In this document: positions 1 to 7,678 of the stretch, piece after piece
How the letters are laid out: the number at the start of each line of letters is the position of its first letter
How positions within the stretch are numbered: the stretch's first letter is position 1
Assembly: GCA_963735045.1 (NCBI GenBank)
Contig: CAVTIZ010000003.1
Location: forward strand, 806,001 to 870,000
Reading direction: 5' to 3'
From: Salsipaludibacter sp963735045
GTDB taxonomy: Bacteria > Actinomycetota > Nitriliruptoria > Nitriliruptorales > Nitriliruptoraceae
Length of the DNA: 64,000 bases
Notes under the pieces: model-generated
Seen by the model: the letters and a program-made list of their open reading frames with translations, nothing else
Told to the model about the DNA's origin: nothing
Database searches by the model: none
Translations under genes and position numbers: made by a program

Positions 1-1061
1 TGGACCGGATCGACGAGGAGGTGCGTGGCCACCTGTTGTTCGAGCGTGGCTACGGCGAGCACTTCGGCGTCGACGACGACCGGATCGCCCCGCAGGTCGG
101 GGGCGTCGTGGACCGCGACGAGCTGCTGGAGCGGGCCGACGTCGTGCTGCTGCCCAAGCCCGTGGCGGACGACCTCGCCGAGATGCGCGAGGGCCAGGTG
201 CTGTGGGGCTGGCCGCACCTGGTCCAGGACCCCGAGGCGACCCAGCTGGCCATCGACCGGCGCCTGTCGGTGATCGCCTGGGAGGCCATGAACCACTGGA
301 CGTCCGACGGTGCCTACTCGTTGCACGTGTTCCACCTCAACAACGAGATCGCCGGGTACGCCGCGGTGGTCCATGCGATGCAGCTGCGCGGCGTCTCCGG
401 CCACTACGGACGTCAGTTGCGAGCCGCGGTCATCTCCTTCGGCGCCACGGCTCGCGGCGCCGTGCGGGCGCTGGAGGCGATGGGCGTCCACGACGTCGAG
501 GTCGTCACCCAGCGCGACAGCCCGGCCGTCGCGTCACCGTTCGCCCACGCCGTGATGGGCCGGTTCGAGCGGCTGGACGACGATCCGGTCCACACCCGCG
601 TGCTGCGACGGGACGGACCGCAACCGACCCAGGACTTCCTGGCCGAGCACGACATCGTCGTGAACTGCGTGCTCCAGGACACCGAGGCGCCGCTGGTGTT
701 CGCCGACGACCCGCACGCCTTCGCGCCGGGCACGATCATCGTCGACGTGTCGGTGGACGAGGGCATGGGCTTCGCATGGGCGCGGCCGACGTCGTTCGCC
801 GACCCGATGTTCACCGTCGGGGACCAGGTCCACCACTACGCCGTGGACCACACCCCGTCGCTGTACTGGGAATCGGCCACCTGGACCATCAGCGAGGCCC
901 TGCTGCCCTACCTCGACGTCGTGCAGCGTGGCCCGGGTGCGTGGGCCGAGGACCCGACCATCGCGCGAGCCGTGGAGGTCCAGGACGGCGAGGTCCGCAA
1001 CGAGCGCATCCTGACCTTCCAGGACCGCGCCCCATCGCCCCCGTACGCCGTCCAGGCGTGA
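1..1061 (+). CDS. N5-(carboxyethyl)ornithine synthase / alanine dehydrogenase-like protein (5' partial)
   Basis: The reading frame is open to the left edge of the window, so the true start lies outside; the visible part is about 352 residues. It resembles the alanine dehydrogenase/transhydrogenase N-domain superfamily, in particular N5-(carboxyethyl)ornithine synthase, an NADP-dependent enzyme that joins pyruvate to the side-chain amine of ornithine. What supports this is the segment VVLLPKP followed by GWPHLVQD and AWEAMNHW, and a Rossmann stretch AAVISFGATARGAVRALEAMG. The later NCVLQDTEAP and VDVSVDEGMGF segments fit the NAD(P) domain of the family. The next gene is RNase PH, 126 bp away, apparently with its own promoter. 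The exact substrate cannot be told from sequence; an alanine-dehydrogenase-like role is the main alternative. Confidence 0.7.
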   Translation, partial: DRIDEEVRGHLLFERGYGEHFGVDDDRIAPQVGGVVDRDELLERADVVLLPKPVADDLAEMREGQVLWGWPHLVQDPEATQLAIDRRLSVIAWEAMNHWTSDGAYSLHVFHLNNEIAGYAAVVHAMQLRGVSGHYGRQLRAAVISFGATARGAVRALEAMGVHDVEVVTQRDSPAVASPFAHAVMGRFERLDDDPVHTRVLRRDGPQPTQDFLAEHDIVVNCVLQDTEAPLVFADDPHAFAPGTIIVDVSVDEGMGFAWARPTSFADPMFTVGDQVHHYAVDHTPSLYWESATWTISEALLPYLDVVQRGPGAWAEDPTIARAVEVQDGEVRNERILTFQDRAPSPPYAVQA

Positions 1062-1126
1062 TGGTGCGGTCGCCGGTCGCCCCCCGGTCGCCCTCCCGGC
1101 TGCCTCGGCACGAAGGATGGCCGCCG

Positions 1127-1132
1127 TAGGAT
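1127..1132 (+). promoter_or_regulatory. Putative -10 element upstream of rph
   Basis: TAGGAT fits the TAnnnT -10 pattern of high-GC actinobacteria and lies 54 bp before the rph start. The same kind of hexamer recurs before many genes of this window. No convincing -35 is visible. Confidence 0.4.
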
Positions 1133-1186
1133 CGAGGACCCGGGCGGCGCACGTCGTCCGACCGCGACCTCCCGGAGCCACCTGCC

Positions 1187-1924
1187 ATGGAGCGACCCGA
1201 CGATCGACCCGTCGACGCCCTGCGTCCCGTCCACCTCGAACTCGGGTTCCAGCACGCCCCGGCCGGGTCCTGCCTGGTGTCGTTCGGTCGCACCCGCGTG
1301 GCCTGCTCGGCATCGGTGTCCGACGGGGCGCCCCGGTGGAAGTCCTCTGGCGGGTGGGTGACCGGCGAGTACGCGATGCTGCCCGGTTCGACCACGCCAC
1401 GGGCGCGCCGCCAGCGCTCCGGCCCGGACGGCCGCGCCAAGGAGATCGAGCGCCTGGTCGGCCGCAGCCTGCGTGCCGTCGTCGACCTCGATGCCCTGGG
1501 GGAGCGCACCGTCACGGTCGACTGCGACGTGCTGGACGCCGACGGCGGAACTCGCACGGCCGCGATCACGGGTGCCTGGGTCGCGCTGGTGGCGGCGTTG
1601 CGGTCGGTCGGCGCCGAGGACGCGGTCACGGGCCAGGTCGCCGGCATCTCGGTCGGCGTGGTCGGCGGGACACCGGTGTTGGACCTCGAGTACGTCGAGG
1701 ACGTGGCCGCCGACGTCGACGCCAACGTGGTCATGACCGCCGACGGCGGGCTGGTGGAGGTGCAGGCGACCGCCGAGGGTGACGTCTTCGACCGGGCCGC
1801 GATGGACCGACTGCTCGACCTTGCGGCCAGTGGCTGCCAGGACCTGTTCACCCGCCAGCTCGCCGTCCTCACGACGGGAGCCGCAGCGGGGACCGAGCCG
1901 GATGGGCGAGGGGACCGGGCATGA
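1187..1924 (+). CDS. rph: Ribonuclease PH
   Basis: A 245-residue phosphorolytic 3'-5' exoribonuclease that trims the 3' ends of tRNA precursors using phosphate. Length and motifs are those of the family: an early SFGRTRVACSASV strand, GWVTGEYAMLPGST, the basic RAKEIERLVGRSLR patch, and VDCDVLDADGGTRTAAITG, which carries the catalytic-centre residues. The ATG start is preceded by a CGGAG sequence. The stop overlaps the next start (ATGA), so rph and the RdgB gene are translationally coupled; rph-rdgB pairing is common in actinobacteria. It is intact. Confidence 0.95.
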   Translation: MERPDDRPVDALRPVHLELGFQHAPAGSCLVSFGRTRVACSASVSDGAPRWKSSGGWVTGEYAMLPGSTTPRARRQRSGPDGRAKEIERLVGRSLRAVVDLDALGERTVTVDCDVLDADGGTRTAAITGAWVALVAALRSVGAEDAVTGQVAGISVGVVGGTPVLDLEYVEDVAADVDANVVMTADGGLVEVQATAEGDVFDRAAMDRLLDLAASGCQDLFTRQLAVLTTGAAAGTEPDGRGDRA

Positions 1925-2508
1925 CGACGCTGGTCGTGGCCACGGGCAACCGCAAGAAGCTGGTCGAGCTCGAGCGGCTGCTGGTCGGGCTCGACGTGGA
2001 CCTGGTGACGATCGGTGACCTCGGCCTGCCGAGCCCGGTCGAGGACGGCGACACCTTCGAGGCCAACGCGCTGATCAAGGCACGCGCCGCCGCGTCGGCA
2101 TCCGGGAAGCCGGCGGTGGCCGACGACTCCGGGTTGGAGGTCGACGCCCTCGGCGGTGCCCCGGGCATCCACTCCGCCCGCTGGTCCGGCGGTGGCGACG
2201 AGGACAACAACGACCGGCTGCTGGCCGAGCTGGCCGACGTCCCCGACGATGGCCGAACCGGACGGTTCGTGTCGGCGGTGGCCGTGGTGACTCCCGACGG
2301 CCGTGAGTGGGTCGAGCGCGGGACCATGGAGGGCCGTGTCCTGCACGAACGACGGGGGAGCGGGGGCTTCGGCTACGACCCCCTGTTCCGGGCCGAGGGC
2401 GAGACCCGCTCCAACGGTGAACTCACGCCCGACGAGAAGGACGATCGCTCCCACCGGGCACGCGCGCTGGCGGCGATCCGCCCGGTGCTGGTCGACCTGC
2501 TGGGCTGA
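1921..2508 (+). CDS. rdgB: XTP/dITP pyrophosphatase, RdgB/HAM1 family
   Basis: A 195-residue house-cleaning enzyme that hydrolyses non-canonical purine nucleoside triphosphates (XTP, ITP, dITP) to monophosphates and so keeps them out of DNA and RNA. The N-terminal VVATGNRKKL loop and the catalytic ADDSGLEVDALGGAPGIHSAR region (in two adjoining parts) are clear, as are GFGYDPLF and the C-terminal SHRARAL. It overlaps rph by 4 bp and ends 12 bp before a gene coming from the other strand, so the two transcripts converge with almost no spacer. Confidence 0.95.
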   Translation: MTTLVVATGNRKKLVELERLLVGLDVDLVTIGDLGLPSPVEDGDTFEANALIKARAAASASGKPAVADDSGLEVDALGGAPGIHSARWSGGGDEDNNDRLLAELADVPDDGRTGRFVSAVAVVTPDGREWVERGTMEGRVLHERRGSGGFGYDPLFRAEGETRSNGELTPDEKDDRSHRARALAAIRPVLVDLLG

Positions 2509-2520
2509 CGGAGCGCAGGC

Positions 2521-3381
2521 TCAGTCGGGGGAGCCGGTCGAATCGTCGGCCACCAGCGCCGCGTAGCCCTCACGGAAGGTCGGGTAGCGGTGGACGAAGC
2601 CCGTGCGCTGCAGCAGGGCACCGTCGACGCGCTTGCCACCCGGGGCGCCACCCGGCCCGTCGGGTGGGTCGACCGGTGGTGCCGGACGGCCCATGCGAGC
2701 AGCCAGCCACGGCAGCACCGTCGCGTTGGTGGCAGGTTCGGTGTCGGTGACGTTGACGACCGCCGGCGCGTCGGACCGTGTCAGCAGGTGCACGATCGCG
2801 GCGGCGGCGTCATCGCGATGGATGCGGTTGGTCCAGCGATCGGTGCTTGCGCGGCCCTGGCGAACCTTGTCGAGCAGGCGGGTCCGGCCTGGTCCGTAGA
2901 TGCCGGACAACCTGGCGACCGTCGTGGGCCATCGCGCACTCGCCACGAGGGCCTCGGTGCGCGCCATCACCGTTCCGTTGAACCGTCGAGAAGAGGTCGA
3001 GGTGTGCTCGTCGACCACTTCGCCCTCATCCTGCCCGTAGACGGCCGTTGAGGACACGAAGAGCAGTCGCTCGAGTGGAACCTGAGGTCGGCCAACCTCA
3101 CCCTGAACAAGAGCATGAAGGTTTGCCAGCCCGTGCAGATAGGTGTGGCGGTAGCCCGCCAGGTCGCGTGTGTCGGGCGTGAGCGTGACGACGCAGGCCT
3201 GGACCCCGGCAGGCAGGGCGAGCTCGTCAGGGGCGTGCAGGTCGCCGACGACGCCGATCACCCCGTCGGGCGGGTCCTCGATCCGGGAGCGTCGCACGGC
3301 CACGACCTCGTGGCCGGCGGCCACCAGCGCCGGCGCGGCCGCAGCGCCGAGGTCGCCCCATCCTGCCCACAGGATCCGCAT
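2521..3381 (-). CDS. NAD-dependent epimerase/dehydratase family protein
   Basis: About 286 residues. The protein opens with a Rossmann nucleotide-binding segment containing WAGWGDLG and continues as an atypical extended SDR: FVSSTAVYGQDEGEVVDE is the strand carrying the usual Ser/Tyr region, and IYGPGRTR and RIHRDDAAAAIVHLL are typical of sugar-epimerase-like relatives. The start at ATG 3381 was chosen because the Rossmann strand begins right there and because it overlaps the stop of the upstream serine hydrolase gene (TGATG), which implies coupling; a longer frame exists but only reads antisense of that neighbour. The substrate is unknown. Confidence 0.8.
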   Translation of the reverse strand: MRILWAGWGDLGAAAAPALVAAGHEVVAVRRSRIEDPPDGVIGVVGDLHAPDELALPAGVQACVVTLTPDTRDLAGYRHTYLHGLANLHALVQGEVGRPQVPLERLLFVSSTAVYGQDEGEVVDEHTSTSSRRFNGTVMARTEALVASARWPTTVARLSGIYGPGRTRLLDKVRQGRASTDRWTNRIHRDDAAAAIVHLLTRSDAPAVVNVTDTEPATNATVLPWLAARMGRPAPPVDPPDGPGGAPGGKRVDGALLQRTGFVHRYPTFREGYAALVADDSTGSPD

Positions 3382-4220
3382 CAGGTCGCCCCCAGCGTCG
3401 CGGCCAGTCGCTCGTTGAACGGTGCCCAGGTGTCGTGCGCCCACGAGCCGAAGTCGCGGTCGGTCAGCACGGCCACGGCGACCCCGGCGTCGCGATCCAC
3501 CCACAGGAACGTCCCCGTCTGCCCGAAGTGGCCCACGACATGGGGAGGCTGGGACGGACCCGTCCAGTGCGGGTCCTTGGCGCCACGGACCTCCAGGCCA
3601 AGTCCCCAGGGGCACGGCACCTGTCGGCCGTAGCCCGGTACCACGCCATCGAGGTCCGGCCACTGTGGCGTGGCCATCTCCTCGACCGACGGCGCGTCGA
3701 GCAGGTCCGGGGCCAGCAGCTCGCGCGCCACTGCGAGGAGGTCGCCCACCGACGACCGCGCGGCGTGTGCCGGTGACCCGTCCAGCACCGTGGCGTCCAG
3801 GTCCAGTGGCGCCACGAGTTCGTGGGCGAGGTGGTCGGAGAAGCTGGTGCCGACCCGGTCGGCGACGAGGTCTCCGAGCAGGTCGTAGCCGGCGTTGGAG
3901 TAGACCCGGCGGGTCTCGGGCGGGACCCGCCGGTCGTCGGCCGACGGGCCGAGGCCCGAGGCGTGGGCCAACAGGTGGCGGACGGTGGCACCGTCGGGAC
4001 CCGCGGGTTCGTCGAGGTGGACGTCGCCGTGCTGCACCGCCAGCAGCACCCCGAGCGCGGTCAACGGCTTGGTCACGCTGGCCAGCGCGAAGGGGTCCTC
4101 CACCGGGCCGTGGGTGGCGACGACGTCGTGGGCGTCGGTGACACCGGCGGCCACGGTGTCCACGGGCCAGTCCTGGACCACCGCCAGGACGTCGCGGACC
4201 GAATCGGCGTCGAAGGTCAC
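3381..4220 (-). CDS. Serine hydrolase, beta-lactamase/class C penicillin-binding-protein fold
   Basis: About 279 residues from a GTG start. The three signatures of the class C beta-lactamase/esterase superfamily are present in order: SxxK as SVTK near residue 55, YxN as YSN in the middle, and the HxG-type box HFGQTG near the C-terminus. There is no obvious signal peptide, which argues for a cytoplasmic esterase or peptidase rather than a true lactamase. It is coupled to the epimerase gene that follows (TGATG overlap). The start is supported by the position of the first conserved helix; upstream sequence in the same frame is low-complexity and arginine-rich. Substrate unknown. Confidence 0.8.
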   Translation of the reverse strand: MTFDADSVRDVLAVVQDWPVDTVAAGVTDAHDVVATHGPVEDPFALASVTKPLTALGVLLAVQHGDVHLDEPAGPDGATVRHLLAHASGLGPSADDRRVPPETRRVYSNAGYDLLGDLVADRVGTSFSDHLAHELVAPLDLDATVLDGSPAHAARSSVGDLLAVARELLAPDLLDAPSVEEMATPQWPDLDGVVPGYGRQVPCPWGLGLEVRGAKDPHWTGPSQPPHVVGHFGQTGTFLWVDRDAGVAVAVLTDRDFGSWAHDTWAPFNERLAATLGAT

Positions 4221-4389
4221 GGGGTTCCTCGGGTCGGGGGCGGCTGGAGGGGCCGCGGGCGGGTCCCGCGTCGACCCCGCGTCGGCGAGCGTAGGCCCGG
4301 CTCCGACGCCCCTGGTCGGGCCGTCCCGCCGGCGGCGGTGCCGGTGATCGCGCCCACGGTCATGACCGGTGGCCACAGCCCGGTCCCGT

Positions 4390-4839
4390 TCACACCTCGG
4401 TACTGCGCTCCAGCAGGCGCGACAGGACGACCAGCGAGCGCGTCTGGGCCACGAACTCCTCACGCCGGATCCGTTCGAGCACGACCTCCAGGTGGCGGGT
4501 GTCGCGGACCCGCACGTGCAGCAGCGCGTCGGCGTCACCGGTGACGGTGTAGGCGGCCGCCACCTCCGGGACCTTGGCCACCGCCGTGCGAATGCGGTCG
4601 GGCGGGATGTTGCCACGGGCGAAGATCGACACGAACACGTCCGTGGTCCACCCCAGCGCGTGCGGGTCCACCAGGGCGGCGAAGCCCTCGATCACCCCGT
4701 CGTCGAGCAATCGGTCGACGCGGCGCTTCACGGCCGGTGCCGACAGCCCGACGGCGCTGCCCACCTCTCGATAGCTTGCGCGGCCGTGGCGGCTGAGGTA
4801 CGCAACGATCTGGTTGTCGAGCTCGTCCATGCGCAACAT
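4390..4839 (-). CDS. Lrp/AsnC family transcriptional regulator
   Basis: About 149 residues: an N-terminal helix-turn-helix (MDELDNQIVAYL, then YREVGSAVGLSAPAVKRRVDRL) followed by an RAM ligand-binding domain (VFVSIFARG, YTVTGDADALLHVRVRDT). It is transcribed away from the dimethylargininase/ornithine aminotransferase pair, the usual position of an Lrp-type regulator of arginine or ornithine breakdown. Three starts are possible: TTG 4857, ATG 4839 and ATG 4830. A -10-like TAGACT covers 4863-4858 on this strand, which would place transcription start downstream of the TTG, so 4839 is preferred. The effector is probably an amino acid such as arginine or ornithine; this is inference from position. 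Confidence 0.85.
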   Translation of the reverse strand: MLRMDELDNQIVAYLSRHGRASYREVGSAVGLSAPAVKRRVDRLLDDGVIEGFAALVDPHALGWTTDVFVSIFARGNIPPDRIRTAVAKVPEVAAAYTVTGDADALLHVRVRDTRHLEVVLERIRREEFVAQTRSLVVLSRLLERSTEV

Positions 4840-4857
4840 TTCGTCTGTCGTGTGCAA

Positions 4858-4896
4858 AGTCTACGGCGACAGGGGTTGCCGGGGGAGCCGTAGAGT
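4858..4896. promoter_or_regulatory. Back-to-back promoters of the Lrp gene and the ddaH-rocD operon
   Basis: On the minus strand TAGACT (4863-4858) and on the plus strand TAGAGT (4891-4896) are both TAnnnT -10 hexamers, facing away from each other inside the 170-bp divergent spacer. Two related segments, TTTGCACA and TGTTGCGCA on the minus strand between 4860 and 4828, may be half sites for the Lrp protein. The promoters are inferred from pattern only. Confidence 0.4.
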
Positions 4897-5009
4897 CGTG
4901 ATCAGGACGACTCCCGCCGTTCCTCCACCCTGCCCCCTCTCGACATCGACGCCCCCACGCCACCAACGAGCCTTGGTCCGCCGGACACCGGTGGGCGACT
5001 GGAGCCCGG

Positions 5010-6014
5010 ATGACCGCAACCGTTGCCGCCCACCCCGACCAACGGACCCTGCGCCCGCCCGGATCCGGGCCCGACGTCCGATCGCGATCCCCTCGCGACA
5101 CGGGTGGCGACGACGGTGGCGACCGCCACGCGGTGCGTCCGCGCCACTACCTGATGTGCCCGCCCACGTACTTCGACGTCGCCTACGCCATCAACCCGTG
5201 GATGGACCCGTCGACCACCGTGGACCGACCCCGGGCGCAGCGGCAGTGGGACGCCCTGGTGGCCGCCTACGAACGACTCGGCCACCGCGTGTCGCGATTG
5301 GCACCGGTGCCGGGGCTGCCCGACATGGTGTTCACCGCCAACGGTGCCCTGGTCGTGGACGGCCGGGCGTTGGTCGCCAACTTCGTCCACCCGCAACGCC
5401 GGGCCGAGGCCGACCACCACCTCGCCTGGGCGCGGGCCAACGTCGACGCCGACGCCGGCCGCGCCACCCACGCCAACGAGGCCGAGGGTGATCTGCTCGT
5501 GGTCGGCGACGTGGTGCTGGCCGGGACCGGGTTCCGCACCGACGCCGCGAGCCATGCCCAGGTGGCCGCGACCTTCGACCGCGAGGTGCTCACCCTGGAC
5601 CTGGTGGACCCTCGCTTCTACCACCTCGACGTGGCGGTGGGCGTGCTCGACGACGACCGGGTCGCGTACTTCCCGCCCGCCCTCGCGCCGGCCTCGCGGG
5701 CGGCGTTGCGACGACGCTTCCCCGACGCCATCGAGGTGTCGGAGGCCGACGCACTGGTGTTGGGCTGCAACGTCGTGGGCGACGGGCGCCACGTGGTGGT
5801 CGACGAGCGCGCCGTCGAACTGGCCGGTGACCTCGCCGAAGCCGGGTTCGTCCCGGTGCCGGTGGCCGTCGACGAGTTCACCAAGGCCGGCGGCGGGATC
5901 AAGTGCCTCACCATGGAGGTGCGGCCGGGTCCCGACCGGGGCGAGGGCCACCCCGAGCGACCGCCGCGCCGACCGGTCCGCGGCCACACCGACGACCGAG
6001 GAGTGCGCCCATGA
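5010..6014 (+). CDS. ddaH: Dimethylargininase (amidinotransferase superfamily)
   Basis: About 334 residues. The enzyme type hydrolyses N-omega-methylated arginine (or arginine-like guanidino substrates) to citrulline. The first 45 residues are disordered and poorly conserved; the catalytic fold starts at HYLMCPPTYFDVAYAINPWMD. Active-site residues are recognisable: the His in FYHLDVAVG and the nucleophilic Cys in the C-terminal GGGIKCLTMEV. Its stop overlaps the rocD start (ATGA). The pairing with ornithine aminotransferase and a divergent Lrp regulator suggests guanidino-amino-acid catabolism. An alternative is a related arginine deiminase-like hydrolase; the superfamily assignment is firm, the exact substrate is not. 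Confidence 0.85.
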   Translation: MTATVAAHPDQRTLRPPGSGPDVRSRSPRDTGGDDGGDRHAVRPRHYLMCPPTYFDVAYAINPWMDPSTTVDRPRAQRQWDALVAAYERLGHRVSRLAPVPGLPDMVFTANGALVVDGRALVANFVHPQRRAEADHHLAWARANVDADAGRATHANEAEGDLLVVGDVVLAGTGFRTDAASHAQVAATFDREVLTLDLVDPRFYHLDVAVGVLDDDRVAYFPPALAPASRAALRRRFPDAIEVSEADALVLGCNVVGDGRHVVVDERAVELAGDLAEAGFVPVPVAVDEFTKAGGGIKCLTMEVRPGPDRGEGHPERPPRRPVRGHTDDRGVRP

Positions 6015-7174
6015 CCGACTTCGCCGCCCACAACTACACGCCGCTGCCCGTCACCATCGCCGATGCGGAGGGGGCGTGGGTCACCGACGTCCACGGCCGT
6101 CGCTACCTCGACGCACTGGCGGGCTACTCGGCCCTCAACTTCGGTCACCGCCACCCGGCACTGGTCGGTGCGGCCCATCGCCAGCTGGACCGCGTGACCC
6201 TGACGAGTCGCGCCTTCCAGCACGACCAGTTCGACGAGTTCGCGGCCAGGCTGGCCGCGCTGACCCGCAAGGACGCGATCCTGCCCATGAACACCGGCGC
6301 CGAGGCGGTCGAGACCGCCATCAAGGCGGCCCGGCGGTGGGGATACCGCGTCAAGGGCGTGCCGGCCGACCGGGCCACGATCATCGTGGCCGACGGCAAC
6401 TTCCACGGCCGCACGACCACCATCGTCTCCTTCTCCAGCGACCCGGACGCGCGCGAGGACTTCGGCCCGTTCACGCCGGGCTTCGTGTCCGTGCCCTACG
6501 GCGACCTCGACGCCCTGGTCGCGGCCATCGACGCCGACACCGTCGCGGTCCTGCTGGAGCCCATCCAGGGTGAGGCCGGGGTGGAGATCCCGCCCCCCGG
6601 CTACCTCGCCGGTGTCCGAGGTGCCTGCAACGACCACGACGTGCTGTTCGTGGCCGACGAGATCCAGTCGGGACTGGGCCGGACCGGCCACACCTTCGCG
6701 TGTGACCACGACGGGGTCGTGCCCGACGTCTACGTGCTGGGCAAGGCCCTGGGTGGGGGCGTCGTCCCGGTCAGCGCGATCGCCGCCGACCGCGAGGTGA
6801 TGGACGTGTTCACGCCCGGCTCGCACGGGTCGACCTTCGGTGGCAACCCGCTGGCCTGCGCCGTCGGGCTGGCGGTCCTGGACCTGCTGGAGACCGGGGA
6901 GTACCAGCAGGCGGCCCGCGAGCGGGGTGCGCAGTTGGCCGACGGCCTCCAGGGGCTGCCGAACGTGTCCGCGTCGCGCGTCCGCGGTCTGTGGGCCGGC
7001 ATCGACGTCGCCGACGGACGCACGGGCAAGCAGGTGTGCCACGCGCTGATGGACGCGGGCGTGCTGGCCAAGGACACCCACGGGTCCACGATCCGCCTGG
7101 CCCCACCACTGATCGTGGACGACGACGAGGTGGCCCTGCTGGTGGACACCCTCGGCAAGGTCCTGGCCGGCTGA
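6011..7174 (+). CDS. rocD: Ornithine aminotransferase
   Basis: 387 residues, a class-III PLP-dependent aminotransferase that converts ornithine and 2-oxoglutarate to glutamate semialdehyde and glutamate. The family hallmarks are all present: YLDALAGYSALNFGHRHP near the N-terminus, PMNTGAEAVETAIK, GNFHGRT, the PLP-pocket LFVADEIQSGLGRTG, the Schiff-base lysine in LGKALGGG, and HGSTFGGNPLACAV. The ATG at 6011 overlaps the ddaH stop, which sets the start; the longer frame upstream only reads through ddaH. A GC-rich hairpin follows the stop. Confidence 0.95.
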   Translation: MTDFAAHNYTPLPVTIADAEGAWVTDVHGRRYLDALAGYSALNFGHRHPALVGAAHRQLDRVTLTSRAFQHDQFDEFAARLAALTRKDAILPMNTGAEAVETAIKAARRWGYRVKGVPADRATIIVADGNFHGRTTTIVSFSSDPDAREDFGPFTPGFVSVPYGDLDALVAAIDADTVAVLLEPIQGEAGVEIPPPGYLAGVRGACNDHDVLFVADEIQSGLGRTGHTFACDHDGVVPDVYVLGKALGGGVVPVSAIAADREVMDVFTPGSHGSTFGGNPLACAVGLAVLDLLETGEYQQAARERGAQLADGLQGLPNVSASRVRGLWAGIDVADGRTGKQVCHALMDAGVLAKDTHGSTIRLAPPLIVDDDEVALLVDTLGKVLAG

Positions 7175-7184
7175 GCGTCGCCGG

Positions 7185-7205
7185 CCCCGGGCCCCGGGCC
7201 CGGGG
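7185..7205 (+). terminator. GC hairpin downstream of rocD
   Basis: A 9-bp all-GC stem with a 3-nt loop begins 11 bp after the rocD stop. There is no T-run, as is usual for such GC-rich terminators. It also lies just beyond the end of the converging tRNA-Leu gene. Confidence 0.45.
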
Positions 7206-7283
7206 AAGCGGTGACGGTCGGTGCGCCGACCCCCGGTCAGCGCCCGACGCGTCGGCAGGGATGCGCCGGATCGGTGTCGTCGG

Positions 7284-7367
7284 TGCGAGCGGGGAGACTC
7301 GAACTCCCACGGCCATGCGGCCACTGAGACCTAAACCCAGCGCGTCTGCCAGTTCCGCCACGCTCGC
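7284..7367 (-). tRNA. tRNA-Leu (anticodon UAG)
   Basis: The minus strand folds as a class-II tRNA: acceptor stem GCGAGCG/CGCTCGC, a D-arm with GGCGGAACTGGCAGACGC, anticodon stem CTGGG/CTCAG enclosing loop TTTAGGT (anticodon TAG), a long variable arm GTGGCCGCATGGCCGT, and a T-arm with GGGAGTTCGAGTCTCCC. The discriminator base is A, as in leucine tRNAs. The 3' CCA is not fully encoded (CCG follows), so CCA addition is needed. Short reading frames across it are artefacts. Confidence 0.95.
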
Positions 7368-7427
7368 CAGTCCTGGCAGCCTACGACCCCACCCCCCACG
7401 CCACCGGGTGCCCCAGGGCCGGCATAC

Positions 7428-7677
7428 CGGCTCGAACGGTCACGACAGGGTGGGCGGGCCGGGGGAGTCGGGCGAGCGGGTGGGGTCTGGCCGGGATATC
7501 GGCTCGAACGGTCACGACAGGGTGGGCGGGGAGTCGGGGGAGTCGGGCGAGCGGGTGGGGTCTGGCCGGGATATCGGCTCGAACGGTCACGACAGGGTGG
7601 GCGGGGAGTCGGGGGAGTCGGGCGAGCGGGTGGGGTCTGGCCGGGATATCGGCTCGAACGGTCACGGCAGGGTGGGG
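7428..7677. repeat. Tandem repeat, 72-75 bp unit, 3.4 copies
   Basis: Copies begin at 7428, 7500, 7575 and 7650; the last is cut to about 28 bp and abuts the stop of the fused serA gene. Copies two and three are identical over 75 bp, and the first has a 3-bp deletion and a different middle. Each unit starts CGGCTCGAACGGTCACGACA. It fills the whole space between serA and tRNA-Leu. The 75-bp length is a multiple of three and one minus-strand frame stays open through the array, but that frame is not the serA frame. Confidence 0.95.
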
Positions 7678-7678
7678 G

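Noticed and set aside
889..2454. A 521-residue minus-strand frame across rph and rdgB
   Set aside because: Antisense shadow of two clearly identified genes, repetitive composition.
6810..7361. A frame starting MAELADALGL in the tRNA-Leu region
   Set aside because: It is the translation of the tRNA-Leu gene itself, a common false ORF.
7428..7677. CRISPR-like array
   Set aside because: Whole 75-bp units repeat without variable spacers, and no cas genes are present.
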